Shown here piece by piece: positions 43,150-54,656 of a DNA stretch of 64,000 nt. Each line of letters starts with the position of its first letter. Within the stretch, counting starts at the first letter, position 1. The translations under genes and the position numbers were made by a program. The stretch comes from Dactylonectria macrodidyma. Lineage: Eukaryota; Ascomycota; Sordariomycetes; Hypocreales; Nectriaceae. The notes beneath the pieces were generated by a model that was not told where the DNA came from, searched no databases, and was given only the letters and a program-made list of their open reading frames with translations. Location: assembly GCA_020744425.1 (NCBI GenBank), contig JAGMUV010000024.1, forward strand, positions 992,001-1,056,000, given 5' to 3'.

Positions 43150-44605
43150 TTGGCCTCTGTTATCGGCGAGCGATACCTGTGGAATGATTCGCTCTGTATA
43201 CAGTGGAGCAGCTGAAGCTGGTGGGAGCCATCTATGCTTCAGTCATTACCTCTGCAGATGATGATGCAAAAGCTGGCCCTCGAAGCCCTCAAGGGTGTCC
43301 TTAAATCTCGTGAAATGAACCAGACGGCCATTCCCTTTCGGGATGAAAAACTCATCGTTTGGAACACTGGTATTTTTGACATGGGAGGCGGCCTTCCGTA
43401 TTACGACCCGGGCTGGACCTAGCAGGAGTATACAATAGCTCAAAGGAGAATTTTCCTCAACCGTCGCAAGCTGCATTGGGAGTGTCAATGAGGCGTCTGG
43501 CACAAATAAATGAGTCGAGATGTCGAAGCCGACATCTGCATCAACCAAAGGCTGGCCGTTATATTGGCTGGATTCCTCGACCTTCTAGTCCTAGGCCACG
43601 CCATCTCTATTTATAACAGCAGGAAGTTACGGTACGACGAAGATGGGCTTCCGGCCGTCTCTAGTTTGTTATCAGTGCTCAGCCGCTCGTTCAAAGGGAG
43701 CTTCTTATACAGACTCCTTAAAATCTTCTTTGAGCTTGTGTCGGCCTTGAGGCCGTTGTGGAGCCATACCAACCCAGACTTCGTGCTCGGTCTGAATGAG
43801 CTGTAGAGAACCGACTGCAGCCATCCGGTCTGCCTTCATGGTCGTAGATTGGTTGGGGAGGCCTGGTGACCAACAGCTACAGCGAAGCAGCTCGCATCAA
43901 TGAGCGCCAACATTGGGTCGAGGGAGTGATTCTAATCACTGAGTGGTAACGAGTCAATCCCTGAGCGACCCATCTTCGTGTTGACGAAGAATTAGACCCA
44001 CCTGGTACGAGAACCGCGATAGCTATTGCCCCCAAGCTGGACACGCTACGACACTCCCGAGATAGGAACATTCTGGGGCGAGCCTCGGCTCTACCCGGCA
44101 TTTCTTCACGCATCATGGCATGCCGATACTGACCACAACATGGAGGCGTGGTACCACCCATTCCCGGTCGCGGACATCCAGGAGTCGACGCCTCCTCTCA
44201 CGCCGGAGCAGACCCGGTGTATATTTTGCAAGATGAGCAGAGCGCAGTTGACGGGATCCTAAAAAGGGGATAGGAACCTCTTGAAGTTTCGTAATGGTCT
44301 GGGTGAGGATGTGGGCAAGTTGCACTTGCACGGCGAGTAGTCTTTGTCAATTTTCCCGACCATTGGAGCAGAGGATGAAGCAAGGTTGTCGGTCGACTTG
44401 GTGGCCATGTGCAACATGAGGAATTACTCACGACCTGGAATCAGAGGGAAGAGACAGACGATGTTCTCTTCAATAGGGAGGATACGTACCTTGTGCTTCG
44501 GGTAGAGTGGAAAGATGGTGTTGCGTATCGTCTCGCGAACGGGCGGCTCCAGGGGGCGGCGAGGGACAAGTTGAATATGGAGAAGTTGTCTTTGATCCTA
44601 GGATG
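43150..44605 (+). pseudogene. HET-domain protein relic
   Basis: HET proteins mediate heterokaryon incompatibility, a cell-death response in fungi. Family pieces occur in order over 1.45 kb: ERYLWNDSLCIQ (43165-43200), VGAIYASVITSADDDAKAGL, FDMGGGLPYYDPGWT followed by TAG and then QEYTIAQRRIFLNRRKLHWE, LRYDEDGLPAVSSLLSVLSR with FKGSFLYRL, WSHTNPD, LPSWSWIGWEAW-like, FPVADIQESTPPLTPEQ, and finally YLVLRVEWKDGVAYRLANG with LSLILG near 44600. At least four stops and several frame changes separate them, and the N-terminus is missing. An intact but only distantly similar HET gene lies at 58922-60997. Confidence 0.85.
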
Positions 44606-46011
44606 GCCAGATCAGCCTGATGTGTCATGCATATCACTGTTCCTCTTATTCCCATGCATCTTCCATGTCGTCAGCATATCAAGCGTCCTTTAAGACCCTT
44701 TGAAGATTAGCACCCCAGCCCAATGGTAAGCAAGACGTTCTAGACCTTGGGCAAGACTACCGCTAGTAAGAATTAGCCACTCCCATCGCACAACGATGAC
44801 GGATTCCCGGATAACACTTAATAACCCATCGGCCATTCAAAGTCGCCGTTCAAGTTCTCGAACCCCCCTTCTTCCCGACCGGAAACTGTCTCGGCTCCAC
44901 AATCCGAGGATCGGGTCCCGCTGGGGGATCAATCTCCACCACTTCCCGACGAGGCGTCGACTAGCTAACCCGACACGAAATAAGTCAAAGCGTTAAACCC
45001 TGTCAAAATTCATCCCATGGGCACAAAATGACTCGGCAACGTTCGAGGCGTCCAGTCACCACGTTCTCTTGTGAAGCTAATGAATGTGCGCTCGAGTTTT
45101 GGATTGTTCGAGTGCTGAAGCCACTGCTGACAAACTGTCCTCTTTCAGGGGCAATATTGAACCCCAGCGAGACGCGTCCGGCGTTGCCATCCCAGTTGCC
45201 GATCTCATGGGTGGCATGTTCACCTCGTTGGCCATGCCCTATAGCGCTTGCGACTTTGACTTCAAATCATGCCTCTTGCTCGGTTCGTCAAAAGTGTTGC
45301 ATAAAGTCCTTACGATGAAGATGCCACCTTCAGATACCATCTCCGTTCAACTTTCCATGCTGCAAGGAGTGAGAGTGTAACCTTTCTAGTGATCTTTCTG
45401 GCTTAGCGTCTTCAACCATTCCGCGAGTCGTTTTGCCATCCATCCGATCATTCTCGGGGAAACGAGTCGGAACACCACGTTTTGTACTCCGTATATTCGC
45501 CCAATTAAACGACAACTACTCAAACTCAAAAGACGCCTACCCTATAATATGTCGTCAAACCTCCCAACATGCCAAGGGTCCAAGGCACTAAACCTGCGCT
45601 AACAAGTAACAAGCCAAGCTAGAGCGCTAAGCGACGCCCACTTCTCGGGATGCCTCCGGCGGAGAGGTTCCGCCCTTTCCGGCCTAGGTCAGTGCCACAA
45701 TAGAGGGTTGATGCTACTCTGGCCATGATAGAATGGCGGCCGCCTGCTGCTGATTCCATTCGCCTGGAACTGGAGCCAGACAAAGCCGTCTTACTTAGGC
45801 TGTGACTGCGGACAGGGAGAGGAGACTGCTGACATGGGATTCCGGATTTTCTCCAAGAGGGCCCATAATAGACATATATGCCCCTTGACATCTGCAGATC
45901 CTTTTTGCTACTGCAAGGCATGAAGATGAGCGTCCCCGCGCGTGGTATACCGAAAGATTCCATCCACCTTGAACCAACTAGAGTATTGTTGCATCTTAGT
46001 GACACGGAAGC
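44606..46011. other. Gap without recognised gene
   Basis: About 1.4 kb. Open frames at 45028-45380 (plus) and 45619-46005 (minus, 128 codons) match no family I recognise. It should contain the promoter of the membrane protein at 46012. Confidence 0.45.
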
Positions 46012-47420
46012 ATGGGCAGCGGACTGGACAGCGGGGCCAAATCTCAGGGACCGGCCCTTTTCAAACTCAATGTCTGTCTCATCGTGCTCTCATCCATTGT
46101 TATGATCGCGCGGTTATACGCCCGCGGGTTCATGACCAAGGCTCTTGGGGTTGACGACATATTAGCGGTGTTTGGCTTTGTGAGATACCTAGAGAACCTT
46201 GTTCCTTCGCCAGCACTGACTGACATTTCCATCGTTACCAGGGCCTCGCCGTCGCTGTATCTTGCCTCGAAATTATCCAAGTAGGAAATGGCTCGGGATC
46301 TCCCATGAGCACGCTCTCACCCGAACAGGTGAAGACATTCTTTGCGGTATGTAGAATTCTCATGATAGTTTCAGTCTTCGTTAGACACTAATTATGGCCC
46401 CTAAGCTCTTGCCAGTTGAGCAGATCGTATCCTTCCTGGCCCCCTGCTTCATCCGACTGTCGATTCTGGCTTTCCTTCCTCGCCTTAGCAGAGATCGTAA
46501 GTGCACCATCCCCGTTACACTCATTGAACCCTGTGGTTAAAGATTCGATAGGCAACTTCATGAGATGCGTGTGGGTTCTTGGCTTTGTTATTGTTGCAAT
46601 CGCTCTGGCGGCGGTCATTTTCCTTCTAGCAGAATGCCAACCCATTGGGTACGTTCGAGCCTCCTTGCTGGGTCCATTTTGATTAATCTCTAAGCACATC
46701 CTAGTGATCTTTTCGACGCTTTGAAGCCCGATAGAAACTGCGTCAGTCAAAAGAAGGAAGCCCACCTGATGTGGGCGCATGCCATCGTCGGGGTCTTCAT
46801 CGACGCTGCGCTATTCGGGCTGCCAATCTGGGTCATTCGAAACAAAATGAAGTTTGGCTCCAAGGCCGTCAAAGTAATTCTTGTATTTTGCGTCGGTCTT
46901 TTTGCCATCATCATGGGGATTCTTCGACTCGGCTTCATGGTCACTACCGACTTTGCCGTTGATACGTTAGTGGCCTTGCCAATGCTGCTGCCATACACCG
47001 CTAATCAATCACAGGACATACAAAATGGCCCGAGTCGCTCCGTGGGTTGTTCTCGAAATACACGTCGGCCTTTGGTGTGGTAGCTTCCCTGCTCTTCAAC
47101 CTCTCCTTCGCCTTGTTTCCTACAAGCTCGGCCTCAGAAGTCACTTCGATAGCACTAACAAGCCGACTACTCGAGGCACTGGGGAAGGTTCTCGACCCGA
47201 CGCAGGTGGGTATGTCAAGCAGCACAGCGCCGTCGATCCCGAAAGCGATAGTGGAAGCGCCAGAGTCATCGTCTCGGGTGGTGACTCCACGACAGAGTTT
47301 GTGGAGCTCGGGGACATGGATAAAGGTATTAGAATGACGACCGATGTTATTGTGAAAGTAGAGGACGGTGTCTATTCAAGAGAGAGAAGCGAGGTGAGAA
47401 CGACATGGGATGCAATCTAA
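46012..47420 (+). CDS. PTH11-like seven-helix membrane protein without CFEM
   Basis: Six exons (46012-46179, 46242-46346, 46406-46496, 46543-46648, 46705-46965, 47015-47420) with introns of 46-62 nt; phases close, giving 378 residues. The fungal rhodopsin-like domain has its usual landmarks: LYARGFMTKALGVDDILAVF after helix 1, LAPCFIRLSILAFLPRL, LLAECQPIGDLFDALKPD, HAIVGVFIDAALFGLPIWVI, and MARVAPWVVLEIHVGLWCGS with FPALQPLLR. The cytosolic tail is polar and rich in Ser, Asp and Glu. Unlike the gene at 36073 it has no signal peptide or CFEM domain. Function is probably surface or small-molecule sensing, or an uncharacterised membrane role; many relatives are found in plant-associated fungi and near biosynthetic clusters. 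Confidence 0.87.
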
Positions 47421-48110
47421 TCTAGATGGTGTTGGTCAGGAAAGCTAGAGATACCTTAATAATACTCTTCACTGACGGGGATAGTTCCGATATCTCTGTA
47501 AGTAGTATCTCAATGTCCGCTATTATGTTACAGACATAAATACACGTGTACCGCGAACAGTGTGCGGAAATACCTTGACTTAGTTGCGACCACCAAAACG
47601 CGTGACAACCCATTAGTGCTCGTTTGTCTACAACCTAGTCGATGCCGAACAGGTTTTCAGTTTTACGAGGCTGACGAATAGCCTAGTGTCAAATCTTGAG
47701 TTTAACCACTGATAATTACCGTGTCTCCTTCGGTGCGCAAATACTAGTAGGCTGTCTCAGACAAATCGGATCGAAGTCGGTGCATATTTCAGCTAGCAGA
47801 TAACCCCGCAGTGGCTGATCTACTTACCGACAGACTGATATCTCTAAAACCTGGAGAAGTCCCGAGCTGCCCCACCATCATTTGCTGCCCTAAAGAGACT
47901 GTTGCTCCACGCTCAGTTCCGTTACAAGGATTGTGTTCCTTGGGCCTCCACCTGAAACCGATGTTGGCCAGCGACAATGAAGTCTGAAATTAGGCACCCG
48001 AATGTCCAAGCCACTGGTCTCCCCTCTTTGTGCTACTTTGACCCCCTATTTTCTTTCTGTTCTACTTCTTCTGACCTTAACTCAGGTAACATCGGCAATG
48101 CACTAGAATC
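47421..48110. other. Gap without recognised gene
   Basis: About 690 bases between the membrane protein and the LysM gene; should contain the latter's promoter. Nothing else recognised. Confidence 0.5.
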
Positions 48111-48996
48111 ATGAGGCTGTATCCGCATTGCTTCATTCATATTCCTTTTACTGTAGTCATCTTTACCGCCTCTTCTTTTGCAGTTAACACCACACCCGAT
48201 GGCACTGGTGGATGCAAACCGCACAGATGGGAGTGCCCTACACATACTGGAGCCAACCCAACAAGTTCGAGGCGCACTGAGGCTACACGAAGTGTACCCA
48301 GAAAGACAAGTCTCGAGGTAGGAGATATCAATTGTCGGGGCTGGGGTAGGACATATGACGAGGTCGACTCTTTACTGTGCAAAAACCTGGCCGATCGATA
48401 TCAGATCGGCATCAGCAAATTCTACGAATTGAATCCAATTCTGGAAACCGATTGCAAGACAATCAGACCTAATACTGAGTACTGTATCAGTGGATGTGAG
48501 TCCTGGTATGGCGATAATCCTCACGGCCCCTTTTGACGCGTGCTAGTTATCGAACCACTCCGGGCTTATGACGGGCGTTGTGGCCCTCTGTTCAATAACG
48601 CCACCTGTGTTGGAATGAACCAGGGGAGTTGCTGTAACTCCGAGACTTGGACTTGTGGGAGCCGAGATCATGTTTGCGCTCTGTCATTCGATGATACATA
48701 CTGACTGGATCCTAAGTCGAGACTGTACACCCAATCTTTGCTGGAAAGGTGCAGGTAATTGCTATCTCCGTGTTGTTGTTTCCACAGATGGCATATGCGG
48801 GATAGTTAAGGACAGACATGCCTTCCGCATGTGCAGGGAATGGGGAGACTGCTGCAATCTTCAAGGAAGATGCGGCTCTGGGCCTGACTTTTGCGGTAAA
48901 GGTGTGTGCCAGGCAGGCGAGTGTAGCTACCCGGATTACCCAATGGATGAAAGCCCGGTTCTTCTTCCCTGGGAGTTTGGAGAGGGGCCGCCTTGA
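48111..48996 (+). CDS. Secreted LysM plus chitin-binding (CBM18) protein, one junction unresolved
   Basis: ATG 48111 starts a signal peptide (MRLYPHCFIHIPFTVVIFTA). A LysM domain follows: CKNLADRYQIGISKFYELNP, then TDCKTIRPNTEYC. An intron at 48496-48546 restores ISGFIEPLRAYDGRCGP and the first hevein-like (CBM18) unit, GSCCNSETWTCGS. The second unit, DGICGIVKDRHAFRMCREWG then DCCNLQGRCGSGPDFCG and CQAGEC, reaches the stop at 48996. Between RDHVCA and RDCTPNLCW the frame changes and a TGA intervenes. The only phase-correct intron I find there (48683-48716) is 34 nt, shorter than normal, so this may be a frameshift. The protein would bind chitin in the wall or apoplast; related LysM effectors hide chitin from plant immunity. 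Confidence 0.72.
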
Positions 48997-49429
48997 AGTG
49001 CCGCACATACAACTTTGGTGCCATCGGCCGTTTGGTCTATTTCACATCGGCCATTGCTGATAGCTTGATAAACGAGACCATAATTAGAAATAGTATTTTT
49101 TCTCTCCAGAAAGTAACACAATGCTGTTTTGGAATAAAGTACATTCGGAACAGTGTAGCCTTTCCGTTCTATTCGCGTATTGGATACCATCTGGGAATGC
49201 TTAGGTGGACACCTCGATGCTTGTGGGCAATGTCCTCGGTCCGGTCTTTCGTGGCAGCATTTGGTGCTACTAAGTACTTAGTCGAGTGGAAACTATAGGG
49301 GGTAGCTATAGATATGCAGGTATTCATCTTCTCAAGTTTCCTTTCTCATGGTTGCCGAGCACTCAAGATTTAGTGTTCAGCAGGATTCCCACTAACGACT
49401 AGAACGGTTCAGCATCAATACCAACTGGC
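48997..49429. other. Gap without recognised gene
   Basis: About 430 bases between the LysM gene and the monooxygenase relic. Nothing recognised. Confidence 0.5.
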
Positions 49430-49830
49430 ATGGCTCCAGGCTTGATCACGGAAGGGGCTCCTGAAATCACCAGACGTGCAAAAACTGATGGGATTGTAGA
49501 ATCTGGTAAGTTACAAGCATGTTTGACATCTCCAAATTATAAAGTCGTGGAAAGAGCCCGCCCCGTCAGCATAATCGTGATTGGCGCCGGCCTCTCTGGA
49601 ATCTACTGAGGTGTCTGGACACTAAAGCGACTACGCAATGCAAAGTTGACGACATACGAGAAGAAAGCCGGGGTTGGCGGCAGTTGGTAATTACGAGAAT
49701 CGCTACCCCGGTTGCGCCTGTGACATTCGTGGTGGTGCACTTTTACACCCAACAACCACTAGAGTCGGTTCTATGCTCTAGGACATAAAAATTCCGGTTA
49801 TCACTCCGCATCACGTAATGACGGGTATTT
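49430..49830 (+). pseudogene. N-terminal relic of a Baeyer-Villiger-type FAD monooxygenase
   Basis: From ATG 49430 the text reads an N-terminal leader, a likely intron, and then RPVSIIVIGAGLSGIY, the FAD-binding Rossmann motif (GxGxxG). TGA at 49607-49609 interrupts it. LTTYEKKAGVGGSW, a frame change, ENRYPGCACDIR, and finally FTPNNH*SRFYAL follow, all in the order found at the start of cyclohexanone-monooxygenase-like enzymes. At least two stops and one frame shift are visible, and the remaining 400-plus residues (second Rossmann fold, BVMO fingerprint) are absent. It may once have formed a catabolic or specialised-metabolism pair with the adjacent transporter, but that is guesswork. Confidence 0.82.
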
Positions 49831-50067
49831 TTTCTCATTAATTTTCCAAGAACAGGCAACTAACTCATCATCTAGATTCAGCTTAGAGAACAAGAGAATT
49901 GGTGTCATCGGCGGTGAGTAATCACAGGTGTCGCTCTGAGTGGCCTGAATTCCTCTCGCCCAAGAATTGGACTTGGCACGTAATGGTAACTCGGTTTGAC
50001 ACGTCAAGTGCAAAAGAAGAACAGAACTAAAATTGAGCCAGTGATTTCGTAGGAAATGTAATAATTC

Positions 50068-51741
50068 CTAAGCACGGGAGGATTCCTCCCGATGTTCTGT
50101 TTGAGCCGTCTCAATATCATGCTTCCCCATCTCGTATACAAGAGAATTGTTTCCGTTGATGCAGGAAAGGTCGGTGACATATTTCCCAAACTGCCTTGTA
50201 GAAACCCGTTTTTCGAATAGTTCATCAAGCTCCTCAAGACTTCTTCCTCCAGTCTCAGGAACGAAGAAGTAGACAAAAACCGCCAGGATCAAATTGCTGC
50301 CACCCCAAATGTAGCAGTATTTGGGGCCCCAGTTGAGAGACTCAGGGTTGATGAAGTATGGTGTGCAGTATGAGGATAGCCACGCAAAGATGAAGTTGAC
50401 TCCTTGTGAAAACCCGACAGTCTGTGATCGAAGTCTTTGCGATGGAACTTCCGTTTGAATTGCCCACAACACCGGGCCCTGACCAACGCCGTAAATGAAG
50501 GTGAAGCTGATGCTAAGTGCAACCAGTGATTTCCCTGCGGATGCTGACGTGGGTGAGGACACTGTATAGACAATTGCCATCCCCATCATCAGGCCAGCGT
50601 TTATTAAAGATGCCGCGAGAAGTAGGGTTCGGCGAGGAAGGAATCGCATAGCCGGAAAGGACATCATGTTCCCTATTAACGCGATTGCTAGAGAGACCAT
50701 AACCCATTGAAAAGGGCTACCAATATTCGCCTGAACAAAGAAGTATACCGAAAAAGCCGAAATAAATATTATACCTGTGGCTGTCTGACCAACAGCAGCA
50801 GAAATACTGATAATTGTTCGTCGAAGGTCGGGGCCACGGAATGCATCAAGTAGGTGAGTTGATGATTTCATATTCGTCTCCGCAATCCATGCAGCTCTCA
50901 TAGCTTGAACATCTCCTTCAATTTGATCTTCGATATTGGCTCCTCGAAGCTTTCGTATGGCATGAGCAGCCTTGGCATCATGCCCTCTTGAGACATAGTA
51001 TCGAGGGGTCTCTGGTAAAAAAAACAGGCCGATGGATAAAAAAACTGGAATTATGAACATGACTGCGAGAGGAATTTGATATGAAGTCCGGCTGATGGAT
51101 GCCTGGGTGTAATTATCCACCAAGATGCCGATTAGAGCTCCGAATGATACTTGGAACATGATCATTCCAATCACCGGGCCTCGGATAGCTACAGGTGCCG
51201 ACTCCGCCATATAGATTGCCGAGTATGTCGTGAAGAACCCGTTTGAGAATCCAAGCAGCAGTCGACCAACGTACAAAGCACCGACATGTGTGCTTCCGAT
51301 TTGGACGGCAATTGAAATGATAGATATAATGGAACCAATCCATAGGCCGACTCGACTACTGAAGATGCTTCCAAACTTGAAGATCAGGATGCAAGATGCT
51401 AGGGAGCCTAGCTGGATCAGACTTTGTATGAGGGTCTGCACCTTGGTACTGATGTTGTAACCAATTGGATTCAGAGGCTGGTAAAACAAGTCAATATAAA
51501 AGGATGCGAGGTAGGGATGAACAAAGTTTGCTTCAGAGAAATAGTACGATCATGCGATGGAACTTACATCAACGTATCCAAACACCGCCAAGAATCCCGG
51601 CATGGATTGAAATCCAGACACAGCAGCAGAATCATAGCCGTACTGAAACTGAGCTAGAGCGACGAACAAACAAATAAGAACGACCCGTTTCTCCGCCCAG
51701 ATGGCAAGGAGTTGGTTTCGGATTGGTATATGTTTGTCCAT
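50068..51741 (-). CDS. MFS sugar transporter, two exons
   Basis: Exons 51568-51741 and 50068-51477 with a 90-nt intron (51478-51567) give 527 residues; phase closes at GYVD/PLNPIGYNI. Motifs: FQYGYDSAAVSGFQSMPGFL in helix 1, VGRLLLGFSNGFFTTYSAIY, MAESAPVAIRGPVIGM, FFLPETPRYYVSRGHD, VLWAIQTEVPSQRLRSQTVG and VYFFVPETGGRSLEELDELF. These mark the alpha-glucoside/maltose-permease-like branch of fungal sugar porters. It is plasma-membrane proton symport of a sugar or glycoside; the exact substrate is unknown. ATG 51741 is preferred over the in-frame 51789 because MDKHIP gives a normal short cytosolic tail. It has no visible lesion, unlike the two other sugar-porter loci at 17 and 39 kb. Confidence 0.9.
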
Positions 51742-53931
51742 CTTGTAACACAAGTGATGTTCTCGGTTCAAAAGACTGGAGAAACCCAATTTGAGAAAAT
51801 CAATGTGGAATATCTTGGAGTGGGGAATATCGTGATATAGATATGTCGTAAATGTATTGAGAAAATAATTTAAGTTTCGGGGGGATGGTTCCTAATACAG
51901 CGTCCTCAGTGAACAAATCGGGTCGCCGCTAGTGTGCTCACCGATGCCGCGTACCTAAAACTACTGAACCGAAGTTAGTTCTGATCGGATCTTTGGATCC
52001 GGGCTATCGGTTGCGTGACCGATTCTCCAACCCCTTACCATAAGATTCGGAACCTCGGTTCGTCACACCCACTCAAGCAATTTATTGTAATGCCGACATG
52101 ATTGCGACAATAATTACGGCTTAAAAGCAAAATATCTAATCAATTCATGCTGCTAGCTGGCTCAGATTCCTCTTAGTATTACGTCTACCATATCTCTCAT
52201 GGAATTGGGTCGTAAGTGATGGCTGGGATTCAAAATTCCGCTAATGAGACGTAAAATTGGCCTCTTTGCTTAACACTTGTAGCCATCACTTTCTCGGTGT
52301 ACTTGAAATGGAGAAAGGCATGGCCTTCAGTTTGTATATGATGAGTAAAAAGAATCGTGTCTACATGCCGGGGACCGAAGTCCCTATGATTCTTGATTGA
52401 AAAGCGGCTTCTGGAAAGGCATTGATAGAATCCTCTTGCAGGAAAGTCGAACGATCGGAAGTTCAGAAGGAGCAGTCAATCTCAAAAGCCGGAAGTTCTA
52501 TTTCAGGTTCATCTATTGACCTGCGCAAGGTTTAGTGGTGGTTTGGTTACTGTCCTCGGAGCATTACCACCGATCCTCGGCTTCTTTCCTCCGATAGTTG
52601 TCATACAGCCAGTAGAATGGCACCGCCCAGATTCAACTGTAGCTCAACAATGGCTCAATTGCAGCTCGGTTTAGGGCTCGGTTTAGGGCTGGCTTTGGGG
52701 ATCAGCTTTATGACAATGGTTGCGGTGTTCATGGGAAGTGGTTCCGGCGGAGGGAGGAAGAGCCTTTTCGTCTCTTCGTTCCTTAAGGCAACATGGGGGT
52801 CTTAGTTTTTAGGCGCGAGACTCGGTGGTTGGTTAAATCGACACGGATCGTTTAGCGGCACAGGCTTGGTTTCCGGTCATTCAGTAAGACACGGAAGGAA
52901 GAGCCCTTCGTTCCTCCAAGCAAATAGCATCGCCAGTCCAGGCAGCCGATGGCGCTGCGCAACGAAGATGATTTGGGTCCAACGTGGCATCAACATCGCC
53001 TAGGGTGGTGGCGCCGCCCACAGCATACGGTTCAAGGTCACTTTGTAGGCCCCTCACCATCTGCGTGCCTGATTGTATGTCGGTAGCTAGAAGCAGTAAA
53101 CAGACATGAAGTCAGTTAGACCATGCTGGCTCGCGCATAAGCGGACAGGATGAGGTAAAGAAGGGTTAGATGGTAGTGAAGGAGGGTGTTTACAGATGCA
53201 TCGGATCTTGGGATGCCTGTATTTATGGCAGATGTTGTCCAAATTGGCAGTCACGCCATCCTGACCCATCGTGAAGGCCAACTCATGGTGCTTCAGGGAT
53301 CGGTAGTGAGGGATGGCTGCGTTGTGGAGAAGGTGAAAGGTCTTGGCGGTCAGTCAAGTTTCCTGGGCGCTGTCACAGGACATCACCCATTATTTCTCGT
53401 CTGAGTGGCCTCGCCATTAACTTCACTCTTCACAGTCGAGGCCCACTGGAAGCCATGGAAAGGTGGGGGATCTGATCTTTTGACAAGCTTGGTAAAGCGT
53501 CGGATCCATGAGTTCAACATATTACGCGTAACCCATGCAAGGTTTACCGAAGCCCAAAATGGGGTCAGGGCCGGCGGTACCGAGGACCCATCTTAAGCTA
53601 CCCTATACTCCATACAGCCTAAGCTCAGGACGCGACCGCTATATAAAAGGTCCTGTCTCTAGCTAATAGGGACCTCAGCCCCGACATAACATTTAAAATG
53701 GATCCATATCCATCGATACCACCGCCCTACTTAGGACGGGGATCTTCTTGCGGGGTTGTTTTAGCCACTTTCGGCACTTGGAATGCGGGGAAGTAGTCGT
53801 TTCCATCAATCGGCTCGTTGGATTGGAATCAAAACGAGTTATCACTCCCGGCACATGATCTAGATCCCTGGTGATATTCACATGCGATGCTGAAGATGAG
53901 AATCTACTGTTACATTCCTCGGCCGGTCGCC

Positions 53932-53950
53932 CGGTCGGTCGGTCGGTCGG
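53932..53950. repeat. (GGTC)n microsatellite
   Basis: Four to five consecutive GGTC units, flanked by GGCCGG and GGCCGCC. Confidence 0.85.
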
Positions 53951-54210
53951 CCGCCTTTGGCCTTGACTATGATAATATCGGAGCGGGCAATAAGATCCCG
54001 GGAGGTCAAAGCTCCGCGTTGGGAAACATTGCCAGGTTCCACGAGTTGTGAATTAAGGAAAAATCCTGGTAGGGACCCTGTTGGGCTTTGGGAAGACGTC
54101 GCGACCTCCATTTTGTTGTATGCGGCATGACTGAGAGAAGGGAAGTTATTGTATTCCGTAGTACGCATTGGCAACATATAATACCACCGTCTATAGGGGG
54201 GAGGTAGAAT

Positions 54211-54218
54211 TATAAATA
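54211..54218 (+). promoter_or_regulatory. TATA box of the CFEM secreted-protein gene
   Basis: TATAAATA 81 bases upstream of the ATG at 54299, followed by a CA-rich leader ending CCAAAATG. A good core-promoter candidate. Confidence 0.6.
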
Positions 54219-54298
54219 GGTAGATGTGTCCCTCTTATTGAAATAACCAACTCGACAAGTTACACTTTCTAAATAACAAGCGAAAAGATCCAGCCAAA

Positions 54299-54656
54299 AT
54301 GCAGTTTACTACTACTTTCCTCATGGCAGCCCTTTCCGGCATTGCCTTCGCTCTTCCTCAGGCTGCGACCACCGCGTGCACTCAGACCTCTGCTATCCCC
54401 ACCTGTGGTGTAAGTTGACTCTACATAAATGGCCTGCAAGAACGTAAAGACGGATGATGTGCTGATTGGATCTCCTAAGGTTCCCTGTATTACCTCCGCA
54501 GCTTCGGCTGCTGGTTGCACTAATCTTGCCTGTCAGTGCAGCAGCTCCGCTGTGATCCAGGCCTCTGCTCTTAACTGCGTCCTCGGCAACTGCGGACTCA
54601 TCACAGCTCTCTCCGTTCAAGCTGCCGCTGCCGCTGTTTGCACAGCTTGCGCATAA
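54299..54656 (+). CDS. Small secreted CFEM protein
   Basis: Two exons (54299-54409 and 54480-54656) with a 70-nt intron (54410-54479) give 95 residues. The signal peptide MQFTTTFLMAALSGIAFALP is followed almost directly by a CFEM domain with the eight-Cys pattern at 36, 40, 50, 55, 57, 70, 75 and 91 (IPTCGVPC, GCTNLACQC, LNCVLGNC, VCTAC). The position three residues before Cys55, usually the heme-ligating Asp, is Asn52. CFEM proteins serve in heme capture, in the wall, or as effectors; the loss of Asp argues against canonical heme relay. Ala/Ser-rich, no GPI-type hydrophobic tail. A strong TATA box suggests high or inducible expression. Confidence 0.92.

Larger units (their letters stand above)
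51742..54298. other. Long gap without supported gene
   Basis: About 2.5 kb. An open frame at 52617-52805 has a repetitive LGLGLGLG stretch from a small direct repeat of CGGTTTAGGGCT; no family. Frames at 53186-53596 are unrecognised. A GGTC repeat and the TATA box of the next gene are listed separately. Confidence 0.45.

Noticed and set aside
52617..52805. TTTAGGG-like repeats as telomere-type sequence
   Set aside because: Only two copies of CGGTTTAGGGCT are present, not the TTAGGG array of fungal telomeres; the open frame there is a by-product.
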